DNA of 64,000 nucleotides from Peribacillus sp044761985 (GTDB taxonomy: Bacteria > Bacillota > Bacilli > Bacillales > DSM-1321), in the NCBI RefSeq assembly GCF_044761985.1, contig NZ_JBIWDK010000002.1, positions 372,001-436,000 of the forward strand, read 5' to 3'. The position numbers were made by a program, and so were the translations under genes. Below the pieces are notes generated by a model. The model was not told where the DNA came from and searched no databases. It saw only the letters and a list, made by a program, of their open reading frames with translations. This document shows positions 54,442-62,873 of the stretch, one piece after another. The stretch's first letter is position 1, and each line of letters opens with the position of its first letter.

Positions 54442-54490
54442 AAAACTGGCTTAGCTGAAGGGAATAACACCCGCCATTGCTAAGCCAGTC
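54440..54490. terminator. Bidirectional terminator
   Basis: ACTGGCTTAGC pairs with GCTAAGCCAGT; the better U run (TTTTTTATTTT) is on the minus strand, but a hairpin of this kind can stop both. Confidence 0.7.
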
Positions 54491-54505
54491 CTCTTTATAT
54501 GCCTT

Positions 54506-54820
54506 TTATTTGTTATCTTCGCCTTTTTTCTCAGCATCTTCCATTAAATCGTCAGAATCATTGTTGTTGTTCGTTGTATTGTTATTGTCGTCGCCATTCA
54601 TCGTATCATCATTTTCGATCATACCGTCGTTATCCGTATCAAGATTGTTATTATCGTTTCCAGTGCCTCCATTATCATCGACACCATCATTTTGATTTTC
54701 TTCGATCATGTTGTCATTCTCGGGTGCAGGATTGTTGTCATCATCATTTCCACATCCAGCAAGGAACATGGCAGACATCAAAGATCCCCCGATTAGCGCA
54801 TAAAGTCTTTTCTTCATCAT
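54506..54820 (-). CDS. Asn/Asp-rich lipoprotein, low complexity
   Basis: The product is 104 aa from the ATG at 54820 (GGGAGG upstream); the ORF start at 54841 lies inside that ribosome site. It has a signal peptide with lipobox MFLAGC at about residue 20. The remainder is almost entirely Asn, Asp, Gly and Glu (for example NNNTTNNNND) with a short charged helical end. No folded domain is recognisable. Such tails may act as surface spacers or bind cations; the function is unknown. Confidence 0.75.
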   Translation of the reverse strand: MMKKRLYALIGGSLMSAMFLAGCGNDDDNNPAPENDNMIEENQNDGVDDNGGTGNDNNNLDTDNDGMIENDDTMNGDDNNNTTNNNNDSDDLMEDAEKKGEDNK

Positions 54821-54925
54821 GAGTAGGTAACCTCCCTTCATTCTTTATCATTTAGTATTTTGCCCGAATGTAAAAATAACTTGCGCCTTATTTTTAATTA
54901 GTAAAATATGCTTGAACTTCTGCAT

Positions 54926-54957
54926 ATAAAAGATGCCGGACATAAATGTCCGGCATC
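54926..54957 (-). terminator. Probable terminator downstream of fabZ
   Basis: GATGCCGGACAT-AA-ATGTCCGGCATC, a perfect 12-bp stem. On the minus strand it is followed by TTTTATATG. It lies 138 nt past fabZ; 54958-55094 holds no gene. Confidence 0.6.
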
Positions 54958-55094
54958 AAAGGGAGAAAAAATGGTTGTAAACAACTAACTGCAATCATTG
55001 TAGCTATCATCTGCATCGTATATGTATTATGTACACCTAATTCGTTCTTCTTAAACATTCTTGCTCAAAATGGCCATGTTTAGCCCTTTTAAGC

Positions 55095-55523
55095 TTATTT
55101 ATCTCCAAAAGCGAACATGATTTCCGTTTCACAGGCAACTTCGCCATCTACTGTCGCGACCGCTTTTCCTTTACCAACCGATCCCCTTAACCGAATAATT
55201 TCTACTTCGAGGCGGAGTTGATCTCCCGGTTTTACCTGGCGCTTGAAACGACAGTTATCGATTCCTGCAAAAAAGGCCAGCCGCCCTTTAAATTCTTCTT
55301 GTTTCAATACAGCTACAGCACCTACTTGCGCTAACGCCTCCACAATCAATACACCCGGCATAACAGGGTAATCCGGAAAGTGGCCATTGAAAAATTCTTC
55401 ATTGGCTGATACATTTTTTAATCCTACAGCTCTTTTCCCATCTTCCACTTCAATAATCCGGTCAACTAATAAAAAAGGGTAACGATGGGGAATGATGTCC
55501 TTTATCTGCGTAATATCTAACAT
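55095..55523 (-). CDS. fabZ: 3-hydroxyacyl-ACP dehydratase
   Basis: The 142-aa hot-dog-fold enzyme of type II fatty acid synthesis dehydrates 3-hydroxyacyl-ACP to trans-2-enoyl-ACP. Seen motifs are HRYPFLLVDRI, the catalytic His in FFNGHFPDYPVMPGVL, and the catalytic Glu in IVEALAQVG. The AGGAGG ribosome site precedes the ATG. It lies downstream of flhOP and the EpuA-type gene, as in B. subtilis. No FapR-like operator was noticed in the short gap upstream. Confidence 0.95.
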   Translation of the reverse strand: MLDITQIKDIIPHRYPFLLVDRIIEVEDGKRAVGLKNVSANEEFFNGHFPDYPVMPGVLIVEALAQVGAVAVLKQEEFKGRLAFFAGIDNCRFKRQVKPGDQLRLEVEIIRLRGSVGKGKAVATVDGEVACETEIMFAFGDK

Positions 55524-55652
55524 GGCTTTTCCTCCTAATAATGATATTGCCTACTTTTAACGAAAACTCGCCCCTCCCTTACATAGGGAAGAGGCATGTT
55601 GTTGCCAATTGAAATTTTCTAAAACGGTGGCAACTGCGTCGACAGACTATTT

Positions 55653-55916
55653 CTATGCATCTTCATTTACAATATCGATAATATGGGTCCATGTGGATTT
55701 CTTGAAAACATCCGTTGCCTGCCCTCCGCCAATCACACTATAGCCTATTAGTGAACCGGCAAGTAAAGCGATGAATATCAATCCGATGATCATAAGTAAA
55801 CGCAGCCAGATCGGCAACAGCCGGACCTTGATTCTTCGGTTCGGTTGCGTTGTTTTTGCTTCCTTGACCTCTTCACTCACTTCTTGTCTCATTACACTTT
55901 TTTGTTCCATACCCAT
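55653..55916 (-). CDS. EpuA-family small membrane protein (annotated as RNA polymerase subunit beta-like)
   Basis: The 87-aa protein has a charged cytoplasmic N-terminus (about 1-35), one membrane helix (about 36-60, WLRLLMIIGLIFIALLAGSL) and a short extracellular tail. It matches the EpuA/DUF family that databases often label 'DNA-directed RNA polymerase subunit beta'. That label is not supported by any polymerase motif here. A role in Gram-positive envelope function is possible but undetermined. AAAGGAG lies 7 nt before the ATG. Confidence 0.75.
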   Translation of the reverse strand: MGMEQKSVMRQEVSEEVKEAKTTQPNRRIKVRLLPIWLRLLMIIGLIFIALLAGSLIGYSVIGGGQATDVFKKSTWTHIIDIVNEDA

Positions 55917-56096
55917 ACAAAAGCTCCTTTTTTCAGAAAACTCGCCGAATAAAAGCGTCTTGGCTTATACATAAATAGAAGCATCAAATCACATGCCATG
56001 TCAAAATGAATGAGCGTCAACGGTCCTCTTTGCTAAAGTATAATGAAAAACGCTTCAATATGAAACCTAAAGTCATGATTTTATACCCTATCGCGC

Positions 56097-56945
56097 TTAC
56101 CGAATCCCATTAATCAGTCCACCCATTTGATCGGCCATCGTTATCGCCCGGGATTGAAATTGATATTGACGTTGGGCATTGATCAAATCCGTCATCTCTT
56201 TTGATAGATCGACGTTTGATGATTCAAGTGAACCTTTTTTCACTGCGATCTCTGTACGGTCATCCCCCGTCAATAGCGTCATGATGTCGTCTTCCGTTAC
56301 ACCCATTTCACCGAGGTTGCCCGGGAGCCCCAACAGATTCCCCCCCAATTGTTCCAGGAATTGCGGTTTTTTTACAGAAACGATACCAAGACCGAAGCTT
56401 CGCTCTCCATATTCTTCTGTATCCACATTCAATAAACCTTCTTCCGAAACCTTAATATCTTTGATGCTGCCATCAATTAGAATCGGATTCCCATATTCAT
56501 CAAGGACTTGATGTCCGGCTGAGGTAACGAGCATCATTTGATCTGGGTTCGCCTCGTTAGGAGAAAGATAAAAAGCGCCATCTCTCGTTAAACGAGTGTT
56601 GGTCCCTCCGTCATCCTGTACGTTTACCGTGAAAAATAGATCTTCCTTCGTCAATGCCACATCCAGGTTGCGATCGGTATTCTTTAGCGAACCTTGTGTC
56701 AGCACGATTTGGGATGGATTTAATTTGGCACCCGTTCCCTGACGAATGCCCGGTGTGGTCAGCCTTCCGATTTCCTTCGTCTCACTCGGCTGATTATTAA
56801 AACTTTGGGTTAACATATCACTAAAGCTGGTTTGCGTCTTTTTATAAGCCGTGGTATCCACATTAGCAATATTATTGCTGATCTGATCAATTTGACTTTG
56901 AATTTGGTTGAGTGTATTCGTCGCGGATAACATCGTTCGATTCAT
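56097..56945 (-). CDS. flhP: Flagellar rod/hook-basal body protein FlhP
   Basis: The product is 282 aa from the ATG at 56945, which has AAGGGGA 7 nt upstream (the ORF opens at 56951). It is an FlgF/FlgG-type rod protein: the conserved N-terminal start NRTMLSATNTLNQIQSQIDQ and the NVDTTAYKKTQTSF signature, a beta-rich core, and the C-terminal D0 segment SSNVDLSKEMTDLINAQRQY. It builds the rod of the basal body outside the membrane, exported by the flagellar type III system without a signal peptide. Its gene is 54 bp after flhO in a shared sigma-D unit. Confidence 0.9.
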   Translation of the reverse strand: MNRTMLSATNTLNQIQSQIDQISNNIANVDTTAYKKTQTSFSDMLTQSFNNQPSETKEIGRLTTPGIRQGTGAKLNPSQIVLTQGSLKNTDRNLDVALTKEDLFFTVNVQDDGGTNTRLTRDGAFYLSPNEANPDQMMLVTSAGHQVLDEYGNPILIDGSIKDIKVSEEGLLNVDTEEYGERSFGLGIVSVKKPQFLEQLGGNLLGLPGNLGEMGVTEDDIMTLLTGDDRTEIAVKKGSLESSNVDLSKEMTDLINAQRQYQFQSRAITMADQMGGLINGIR

Positions 56946-56999
56946 AGACATTCCCCTTACTGTTCAAATTTCCTAAAGATTCCTTCTACAAATCCATAA

Positions 57000-57836
57000 T
57001 TAGAGTTTCCCCACTTCATTAACCGCTTTATCGAGACTCTTATCATAAGCTTGAAGGACTTTTTGATTCGCTTCAAAAGATCGGTACGCCGACATCATTT
57101 CCGTCATCGTCCTCGATTGATCGACATTAGATCCCTCAAGGAAACCCTGTTTCGTTGAGAAGGTCAATCCTTCTGCTGCATACGCATTGGGCAATTCATT
57201 ATCGACAGCCCTATATAACCCTTCGCCATCTTTCACGAGCTGTTTAGTGGGGTCGTCTGCATAACCGATGCCAAGGCGGGCCGCTTGATTATTGCCTTCA
57301 AAGATCATTCCCTTTTCGGTCACGGTGAAGCGATCATTCTCAAGCTGTATCCGTTCATTGTTCTCATCCAATACATAATAGCCTTTAGAATTCGTCAAAT
57401 AGCCTTGACCATCCAGAGTGAAACTGCCGTCCCTTGTATAACGCACTTGCCCGTCTTTATCTTGGACGGTATAAAGGACCGACCCGGCCTTCCCCGTTTC
57501 CTCATTGATGGGAAGATTTTCATCTGCTAAGGCAATATCGGTACTAAGCTCCGTTTCTTCAAGGGTCCCTTGCGTGAACAATGGACTCGCTTCTTGTACA
57601 TAAACGCCTGTACTAAGACTGCCCACTTGCGATAACTTGGGCACGCTTAAATTGTTTTCGGTAGGTATTGCATTACGCTGCATATTGCCAAGTAACATTT
57701 CCGGAAAAGACCGTACACTGGTTTGATCGGCTTTAAACCCGGTTGTATTCGCATTGGAGATATTATTCGTTAGCATTTCTGTGCGTCTTTGCTGTGTAAG
57801 CATTCCAGAAGCGGCTGTATAAAAACCTCTTAACAT
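57000..57836 (-). CDS. flhO: Flagellar rod/hook-basal body protein FlhO
   Basis: The 278-aa FlgF/FlgG-type rod protein has an N-terminal helix start LRGFYTAASGMLTQQRRTEM, the rod signature NISNANTTGFKADQTS, and a C-terminal D0 helix segment EGSNVDQSRTMTEMMSAYRS. It is a paralogue of the next gene, flhP. The order mbl-flhO-flhP is that of B. subtilis. GAGGAG precedes the ATG at 57836, and a strong sigma-D promoter match lies at 57889-57916. This indicates the motility regulon. Confidence 0.9.
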   Translation of the reverse strand: MLRGFYTAASGMLTQQRRTEMLTNNISNANTTGFKADQTSVRSFPEMLLGNMQRNAIPTENNLSVPKLSQVGSLSTGVYVQEASPLFTQGTLEETELSTDIALADENLPINEETGKAGSVLYTVQDKDGQVRYTRDGSFTLDGQGYLTNSKGYYVLDENNERIQLENDRFTVTEKGMIFEGNNQAARLGIGYADDPTKQLVKDGEGLYRAVDNELPNAYAAEGLTFSTKQGFLEGSNVDQSRTMTEMMSAYRSFEANQKVLQAYDKSLDKAVNEVGKL

Positions 57837-57888
57837 TTTATTTCACTCCTCATTCCACAAAAGTATTCCGTTCATTTCCTATATGTAT

Positions 57889-57916
57889 CTTATCGGATAT
57901 AATCGTCTGTATTTAA
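57889..57916 (-). promoter_or_regulatory. Sigma-D promoter for flhO-flhP
   Basis: On the minus strand TAAA, exactly 15 bp, CCGATAAG: very close to the TAAA-N15-GCCGATAT motility consensus, about 50 nt upstream of flhO. Confidence 0.75.
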
Positions 57917-58005
57917 GGGGAAAATAAATGCTTGGTCCAGAATCATTCATTTCTTGTTTTAGGATAGGTCAAATTTAAAGGAATAGTGTTAAAGTTCCAA
58001 ACTAA

Positions 58006-58086
58006 AAGAATAGGGTCTATTGCTCATCAGTACTAGAACTGCACGGACTTTCACTATGCTTCATGTGTGTCTGAACCTTAGACCCT
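58006..58086 (-). terminator. Possible terminator of mbl
   Basis: GGGTCTA and TAGACCC form inverted arms with a long (about 60-nt) loop, followed on the minus strand by TATTCTTTTAG. A weak call; the stretch 57917-58121 otherwise holds nothing. Confidence 0.3.
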
Positions 58087-58121
58087 TATCTTATAATGCA
58101 GCTTTTTACGGCCGCTTTTTT

Positions 58122-59123
58122 TTAATTGAATTTGCGCCTTGGCAATTTATCCATATTATCTAACATGATTCCCGTTCCAATCGCTACGCAATCCATTGGA
58201 TGCTCTGCAACGAGTACAGGGACTTTAAGTTCTTCTGCTAAAAGCAGGTCGATGCCATGAAGCAAAGCTCCACCACCTGTTAATATCACGCCACGGTCAA
58301 TAATATCAGCAGAAAGTTCTGGTGGTGTCCGTTCAAGCACAGCTTTGGCAGCTTGTACGATAACGGAGACTTGTTCACGCAGCGCCTCCTCGATTTCTTC
58401 CGAGTTAACGGAGATGGTCCTAGGTAAGCCTGAAACCATATCACGTCCGCGTATATCAATTTCTTCGTTGCGTGAACCTGGGAATACCGTCGCAACCTGC
58501 ATTTTGATATTTTCAGCTGTACGTTCACCGATTAGGAGCTTATACTTACGTTTAACGTAGTGTAAGATTTCATTATCGAATTTATCACCGGCCATTTTGA
58601 TCGAAGAAGACGTAACGATATCCCCCATTGAAAGAACCGCGATATCCGTTGTACCACCGCCAATATCCACGACCATGTTACCGCTTGGTTGGAAAATATC
58701 CATGCCAGCACCGATTGCAGCCACTTTAGGTTCTTCTTCAAGGAATACTTTTTTCCCGCCACTTTTTTCAGCAGCCTCTTTGATTGCCTTTTGTTCAACA
58801 CTCGTGATGTTTGTTGGACAGCAAATCAAAATCCGTGGCTTAGAAAGAAAGCCTTTCACATTTAACTTATTTATAAAATGCTTAAGCATCATTTCCGTTA
58901 CATCGAAGTCAGCAATGACACCGTCTTTTAGAGGGCGAATTGCAACAATGTTTCCTGGTGTCCGGCCTACCATTTTACGAGCCTCATCACCAACAGCAAG
59001 AACACGGTTCGTATTCTTATCAATGGCTACTACCGAAGGCTCATTTAACACTATTCCTTTACCTTTGACATGTATTAGAACATTGGCTGTTCCAAGATCT
59101 ATCCCAATATCTCTAGCAAACAT
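58122..59123 (-). CDS. mbl: MreB-like rod-shape protein
   Basis: The 333-aa bacterial actin has the motifs DIGIDLGTANVLIHVKGKGI (phosphate 1), VVDIGGGTTDIAVLS (phosphate 2), and ILTGGGALLHGID (adenosine). It polymerises on the inner membrane face and directs cylindrical wall synthesis. Position between spoIIID and flhO identifies it as Mbl rather than MreB or MreBH. AAGGAGG lies before the ATG at 59123, and a sigma-A promoter lies upstream. Confidence 0.9.
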   Translation of the reverse strand: MFARDIGIDLGTANVLIHVKGKGIVLNEPSVVAIDKNTNRVLAVGDEARKMVGRTPGNIVAIRPLKDGVIADFDVTEMMLKHFINKLNVKGFLSKPRILICCPTNITSVEQKAIKEAAEKSGGKKVFLEEEPKVAAIGAGMDIFQPSGNMVVDIGGGTTDIAVLSMGDIVTSSSIKMAGDKFDNEILHYVKRKYKLLIGERTAENIKMQVATVFPGSRNEEIDIRGRDMVSGLPRTISVNSEEIEEALREQVSVIVQAAKAVLERTPPELSADIIDRGVILTGGGALLHGIDLLLAEELKVPVLVAEHPMDCVAIGTGIMLDNMDKLPRRKFN

Positions 59124-59174
59124 TTCTTAAATCCTCCTTGAATATCCTCACATAAAACCTAATTCTGTCCTAAT

Positions 59175-59202
59175 TGTTTATTTTACCATATCGCCTTGTC
59201 AA
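59175..59202 (-). promoter_or_regulatory. Sigma-A promoter for mbl
   Basis: TTGACA (minus strand, 59197-59202), 16 bp, TAAACA (59175-59180), about 50 nt upstream of the mbl ATG. The rest of 59203-59421, past spoIIID, shows nothing clear. Confidence 0.5.
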
Positions 59203-59421
59203 GAAGAAGTATGAAATACAAATAAAAACGAAACCTGTCCCGTATTATCCTATTTAACATAGATATATAAAGGATTTCCATATTGACAAAATTAATCCAT
59301 AAAAAAATTCCGGGTTGGAGGTTCCTGACTTAGGTGTAGAAAAGGACATGTTTATATGCCATCCTTTGTCTTTACCCTAATCCCTTGGAATCATTTCCAA
59401 TTTCCGGAATGGATTTGTGAT

Positions 59422-59694
59422 TTACTTAGCGATTTCTTCTTCTTTTTCTGACCGTTTATATTTGAGCTTGGTCGCTTCTCCACCCCGAAGGTGACGAATG
59501 GATTTATGGTAATCCAATATATCCTTCACTTCGTTAGCCAATTCAGGATTAATTTCCGGAAGCCTCTCCGTTAAATCTTTATGGACTGTACTTTTAGAGA
59601 CACCGAATTCTTTTGCAATGACGCGGACCGTCTTTCTAGTTTCCACGATATACTTGCCTATCTTGATAGTTCTTTCTTTGATGTAATCGTGCAC
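59422..59694 (-). CDS. spoIIID: Sporulation transcription factor SpoIIID
   Basis: The product is 90 aa from the GTG at 59694, which reads (M)HDYIKERTIKIGKYIVE, identical in start to B. subtilis SpoIIID; GGGGAGG lies 9 nt upstream. The ORF frame up to 59712 adds six codons across that site. A helix-turn-helix (VRVIAKEFGVSKSTVHKDLTE) and a basic C-terminal end follow. It is a mother-cell switch protein that acts on the sigma-E regulon during engulfment. The tail diverges from B. subtilis (RSEKEEEIAK). Confidence 0.95.
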   Translation of the reverse strand: MHDYIKERTIKIGKYIVETRKTVRVIAKEFGVSKSTVHKDLTERLPEINPELANEVKDILDYHKSIRHLRGGEATKLKYKRSEKEEEIAK

Positions 59695-60020
59695 ACCACT
59701 CGACCTCCCCAAATTGGATGTGAGAAGTGTGAAATGAGATTCGTATTTTTCGAATCGAATACCCCTGTCTTATAAACAATGAAAGATAGAATGATCAACT
59801 ATTAGATTATTTGTAATAAACGACCCCTCACCTCAAACACTCTCTTTGCATGGTTTATAACATCTTATTAGCTTGGTTAAGAATATATGCCTAATGGACA
59901 GGGCGTTTCGTTTTATTTATCAACATTCTGCCGTTCCTTTTCCAGTAACTGCATTATTTCCCGAGAAATATGTCAGATAATCAGACCTTTTCTCATATAT
60001 TCCACTATTTCCCCGAAATT
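59695..60020 (-). other. Upstream region of spoIIID
   Basis: No gene. It includes an ATTCG...CGAAT inverted repeat near 59743-59760. I looked for a sigma-E promoter for spoIIID but did not find a convincing -35/-10 pair by eye. Confidence 0.3.
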
Positions 60021-60058
60021 AAAAAAGGGAGCCGTTCAAATTGAACGGCCCCCTTTTT
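60021..60058 (-). terminator. Terminator of spoIIQ
   Basis: GGGAGCCGTTCAA pairs with TTGAACGGCCCCC; on the minus strand it is followed by TTTTTTAATTT, 70 nt past the stop. Confidence 0.85.
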
Positions 60059-60132
60059 ACCAAATTTTCAGTTGTTGTACTTCTTAACGCTCATGGTTTA
60101 TGTTTTGATTGTATTTGAATTTTTTATTGTGA

Positions 60133-61032
60133 TTAATTTGCTTCCTTTAATGAATCTTCCAAAGAATCGCTTTTCTCGGTAGAATCTTCAGCTGGGGTGG
60201 AGTTATCATCTTCAGTGCCACTTTCTAGCTCAGTGCCTGCGTCAGATTCGCCCGTTGCTGGTGATTCCTCTGTCCCTTTTTCAGAACCCTCGGCAGCAGG
60301 TGCTTCTTCTTTGCCTGCTGAATCATCCTTGTTACCTTCTGTTTCTTCAGTTGCTGTTTGTATAGCGGATGCTTGCTTTTCAATAAAGTCAACTGGATTC
60401 AACGCGATGTCGTCTTTTCTGATTTCGAAGTGAACGTGAACGCCTGCCTCTTCATTGATTTGGCTTTTGCCTGAAGTTGCGATAGCTTGTCCTTGTTTCA
60501 CTTTGTCCCCAACGGCAACCTTGATATCCTTAACAGATTGATAACGAGTAACGACGCCATCTTCATGCTCAACTTCAATCAAATTGCCAAGTAGAGCGTC
60601 TTCCTGTACTTTCGATACATTACCGCTCAATGATGCTTTCACATCGAAAGATTTTCCATCTTCCATTGCAATGTCGATCCCTTTATTCTGCTCATATCTA
60701 TTGTTGTAGAAGACCAACGCATCTTCTTGTGACTTCTCATCTGCATTCACGTCATAGAATTGTTTTTTGATGACCGTTTTATCGGCATTGGCTACAGGCA
60801 TCTTAACGGTTTCCAGATCACTATTCACTTCGACTGAAGGCTGATCATAGTTTTTTCCTGTTTCAGCTGAATCCTTTTTCTCGTCCTTAGCTGAATCATC
60901 AAAACTATTTTGTAATAAAAAGGCCGCGGCTAAGATTAAGGCTGCACTTGCGATATAGATTGCTGATAATGCCCAACGCTTTTTGAGTATTCGTTGGATT
61001 TTGGAAGTTGGTCTTTTTTCTTCCTCTCTCAT
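60133..61032 (-). CDS. spoIIQ: Sporulation protein SpoIIQ (degenerate LytM domain)
   Basis: The product is 299 aa from the ATG at 61032 (GAGGTGATTAAT upstream); the ORF opens at 61062. One membrane helix (about 23-42) and an M23/LytM domain (about 120-225: KGIDIAMEDGKSFDVKA, GVHVHFEIRKDDIALNP) are seen. The first zinc-ligand His of M23 peptidases is replaced (QNKGIDIA), as in B. subtilis SpoIIQ, so it should be a scaffold rather than an enzyme. In the forespore membrane SpoIIQ binds SpoIIIAH of the mother cell to form the engulfment channel. A long acidic, low-complexity tail (about 230-299) is present. Confidence 0.9.
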   Translation of the reverse strand: MREEEKRPTSKIQRILKKRWALSAIYIASAALILAAAFLLQNSFDDSAKDEKKDSAETGKNYDQPSVEVNSDLETVKMPVANADKTVIKKQFYDVNADEKSQEDALVFYNNRYEQNKGIDIAMEDGKSFDVKASLSGNVSKVQEDALLGNLIEVEHEDGVVTRYQSVKDIKVAVGDKVKQGQAIATSGKSQINEEAGVHVHFEIRKDDIALNPVDFIEKQASAIQTATEETEGNKDDSAGKEEAPAAEGSEKGTEESPATGESDAGTELESGTEDDNSTPAEDSTEKSDSLEDSLKEAN

Positions 61033-61184
61033 ATTAATCACCTCAGCAACCATTCTGAACATTTTGCCAAGATTATATACATCCGAGTGAAAAAAATTTT
61101 AGATTTATTTTATGAAAAAGAATCCGATTTTATTCGTAGAATGGTAAAATGTTTGGTATCTTGCTATTGAAGGATGTTTAATTG

Positions 61185-61610
61185 ATGAAAAAGACCATTA
61201 AAATCTTAGTAACGATTCTACCTTTTCTTTACATGATTGCTATTTGGATAATGTCGAGTAAACCTGACGACATCATTCTTGACCTCCCGTCCTCAACAGT
61301 GGATCGATTCATTAAAGAGGCGCTCCATTTAGTCGAATTTGCGATTTTGTACATATTATTCGTTTCTGCACTTGCTGTTAATCATAAGTTGAAGCCTGGA
61401 TTTAGTTTGGTAGCCGCATTCGTTGCCGGTCTATACGGTATCATTGATGAATATCACCAGTCATTCATCCCATACCGCTCTGCATCTTTGATTGATGTGG
61501 CGAAGGACATCATTGGCGTGCTTGCTGTCTATTTTCATGTGCAGTATCACTATTTCAAGCATAAACGAGGCTTTCTGACCCTAATAGAAAAATTCGGCGC
61601 AAAAAAATGA
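61185..61610 (+). CDS. VanZ-family membrane protein
   Basis: The 141-aa protein has four membrane helices. VanZ signatures are WIMSSKPDD, ALHLVEFAILY and IDEYHQSFIPYRSASLIDVAKDIIG. VanZ proteins are often linked to teicoplanin resistance, but most chromosomal members have no defined role. The start is 61185 (ATG) or TTG at 61182, with AAGGATG at about the right distance for the TTG. It lies convergent with spoIID and is transcribed opposite to its sporulation neighbours, so it appears to be an insertion into the conserved block. Confidence 0.85.
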   Translation: MKKTIKILVTILPFLYMIAIWIMSSKPDDIILDLPSSTVDRFIKEALHLVEFAILYILFVSALAVNHKLKPGFSLVAAFVAGLYGIIDEYHQSFIPYRSASLIDVAKDIIGVLAVYFHVQYHYFKHKRGFLTLIEKFGAKK

Positions 61611-61642
61611 GAGCTGGGAAAACCCCTTCTCTCATTTTTTTG
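61602..61642. terminator. Bidirectional terminator between VanZ and spoIID
   Basis: AAAAAAATGAGAG pairs with TCTCATTTTTTT around a 16-nt loop; it overlaps the spoIID stop end. Confidence 0.6.
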
Positions 61643-62666
61643 CTGTCATGGTATTGATCCACTTACTTGAGGACTGCACTTTGACGCCTTTGTAATAGTA
61701 CTTCACGATGTCTTCATAGTTTTTCCCTTCCCTAGCCATCCCATTGGCACCATACTGACTCATTCCGACTCCATGACCATATCCTTTTGTCGTAATGACG
61801 ATTTGATTCCCTTGACGCTCCCAGTCAAAGTCGGAGGAATTCAATGCGAGTTTTTCCCGGATTTGCTTACCCGTCAATTTCTTTCCTCCAATTTCAACGA
61901 CACCCACTCGATTTCCGGATGTCCTTTGAACGACTGTACCGATTGTTGTCCCTGATGATAAACTCACACCTAACTTCCTCTCAAAATCCCCCGCATCGAC
62001 CACCATTTTATTATAGAATTTCGGCGATTCTTTATCCCATGGGCTAGACACACTTTTCAAGTAGGGAAACTCTGCTTGCCAATATTCCTCGGAATTCTCC
62101 GTATACCCATTGCTTGTCGAAAAGAAGGTAGCGGTAATCGGTTTTCCATCATAGGTCAATATCTTGCCTTCCGTTGCCTTAATGGCTTTATCTATCTTTT
62201 TCATTTTCCATTTATAATCAGAGCCCCATTGTTTCTTCAGCTCGTTATTATTCTTATACACTTGGTGCATTACCGTATCCCCTACATCAGCTCCTTTTGG
62301 CAACCCCCGGCGATTATTGCTCATCAACTGATTCACGATGTAGGTCCTTGCCGTCAATGCTTGCGCCTTCAACGCTTCTTCCTCAAAATCCGCGGGCATC
62401 TCTGCTGCCACAACACCAGATAGATATGTTTCAAGTGGAAGCTTTTGAATCTTTTGGGTAGCCGTCCGGTACACGGCCACATCAATGGAACTCATTTTAT
62501 TTGCAGCCACTTCTTTTCCTTCTTCCTTCTCTTTTTTCTCTAATTGTTCGGCTAACTTCCCACTTGTTACATCATTGGAAAACGGAAGCACAAGCACTGC
62601 TGGAATCATGATAATGACGAATGCTACAGCTATGGATAGTACAATCACAGGTTTCATTGCTTTCAA
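61632..62666 (-). CDS. spoIID: Stage II sporulation protein D
   Basis: The 344-aa membrane-anchored lytic transglycosylase has a membrane segment (about 5-30), the SpoIID domain with the conserved catalytic Glu (VVAAEMPADFEEEALKAQAL) and GYGHGVGMSQYGANGMA. In the engulfing mother cell it cleaves peptide-free glycan made by SpoIIP. The start is a TTG at 62666 with GGAGG 9 nt upstream, or the ATG three codons later. A sigma-E promoter match lies at 62738-62766. Confidence 0.95.
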   Translation of the reverse strand: MKAMKPVIVLSIAVAFVIIMIPAVLVLPFSNDVTSGKLAEQLEKKEKEEGKEVAANKMSSIDVAVYRTATQKIQKLPLETYLSGVVAAEMPADFEEEALKAQALTARTYIVNQLMSNNRRGLPKGADVGDTVMHQVYKNNNELKKQWGSDYKWKMKKIDKAIKATEGKILTYDGKPITATFFSTSNGYTENSEEYWQAEFPYLKSVSSPWDKESPKFYNKMVVDAGDFERKLGVSLSSGTTIGTVVQRTSGNRVGVVEIGGKKLTGKQIREKLALNSSDFDWERQGNQIVITTKGYGHGVGMSQYGANGMAREGKNYEDIVKYYYKGVKVQSSSKWINTMTAKK

Positions 62667-62737
62667 ATTCCTGGGCCTCCCTACACTTGTTCTCTGCTTT
62701 TTTACAAATTAAATCCAGCAGGTTTCTCTACATGATA

Positions 62738-62766
62738 AATGTATGTCGAAGGACAAGCTTTTATGA
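62738..62766 (-). promoter_or_regulatory. Sigma-E promoter for spoIID
   Basis: On the minus strand TCATAAA, exactly 14 bp, CATACATT. The -10 fits the CATACANT consensus and the -35 resembles KMATATT. Confidence 0.65.
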
Positions 62767-62814
62767 ATAGAAAAGTGTCAGGTGCCCAGGTTAGCTTTCC
62801 TTATCCCAGCACAC

Positions 62815-62861
62815 AACAAAAAACCCATTCGGGCTTCAATGAATGAAGCCCGAATGGGTTC
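62815..62861 (-). terminator. Terminator of murA
   Basis: AACCCATTCGGGCTTCA pairs with TGAAGCCCGAATGGGTT, a 17-bp stem, followed on the minus strand by TTTTTTG. Confidence 0.9.
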
Positions 62862-62873
62862 TAATAAGTAATC

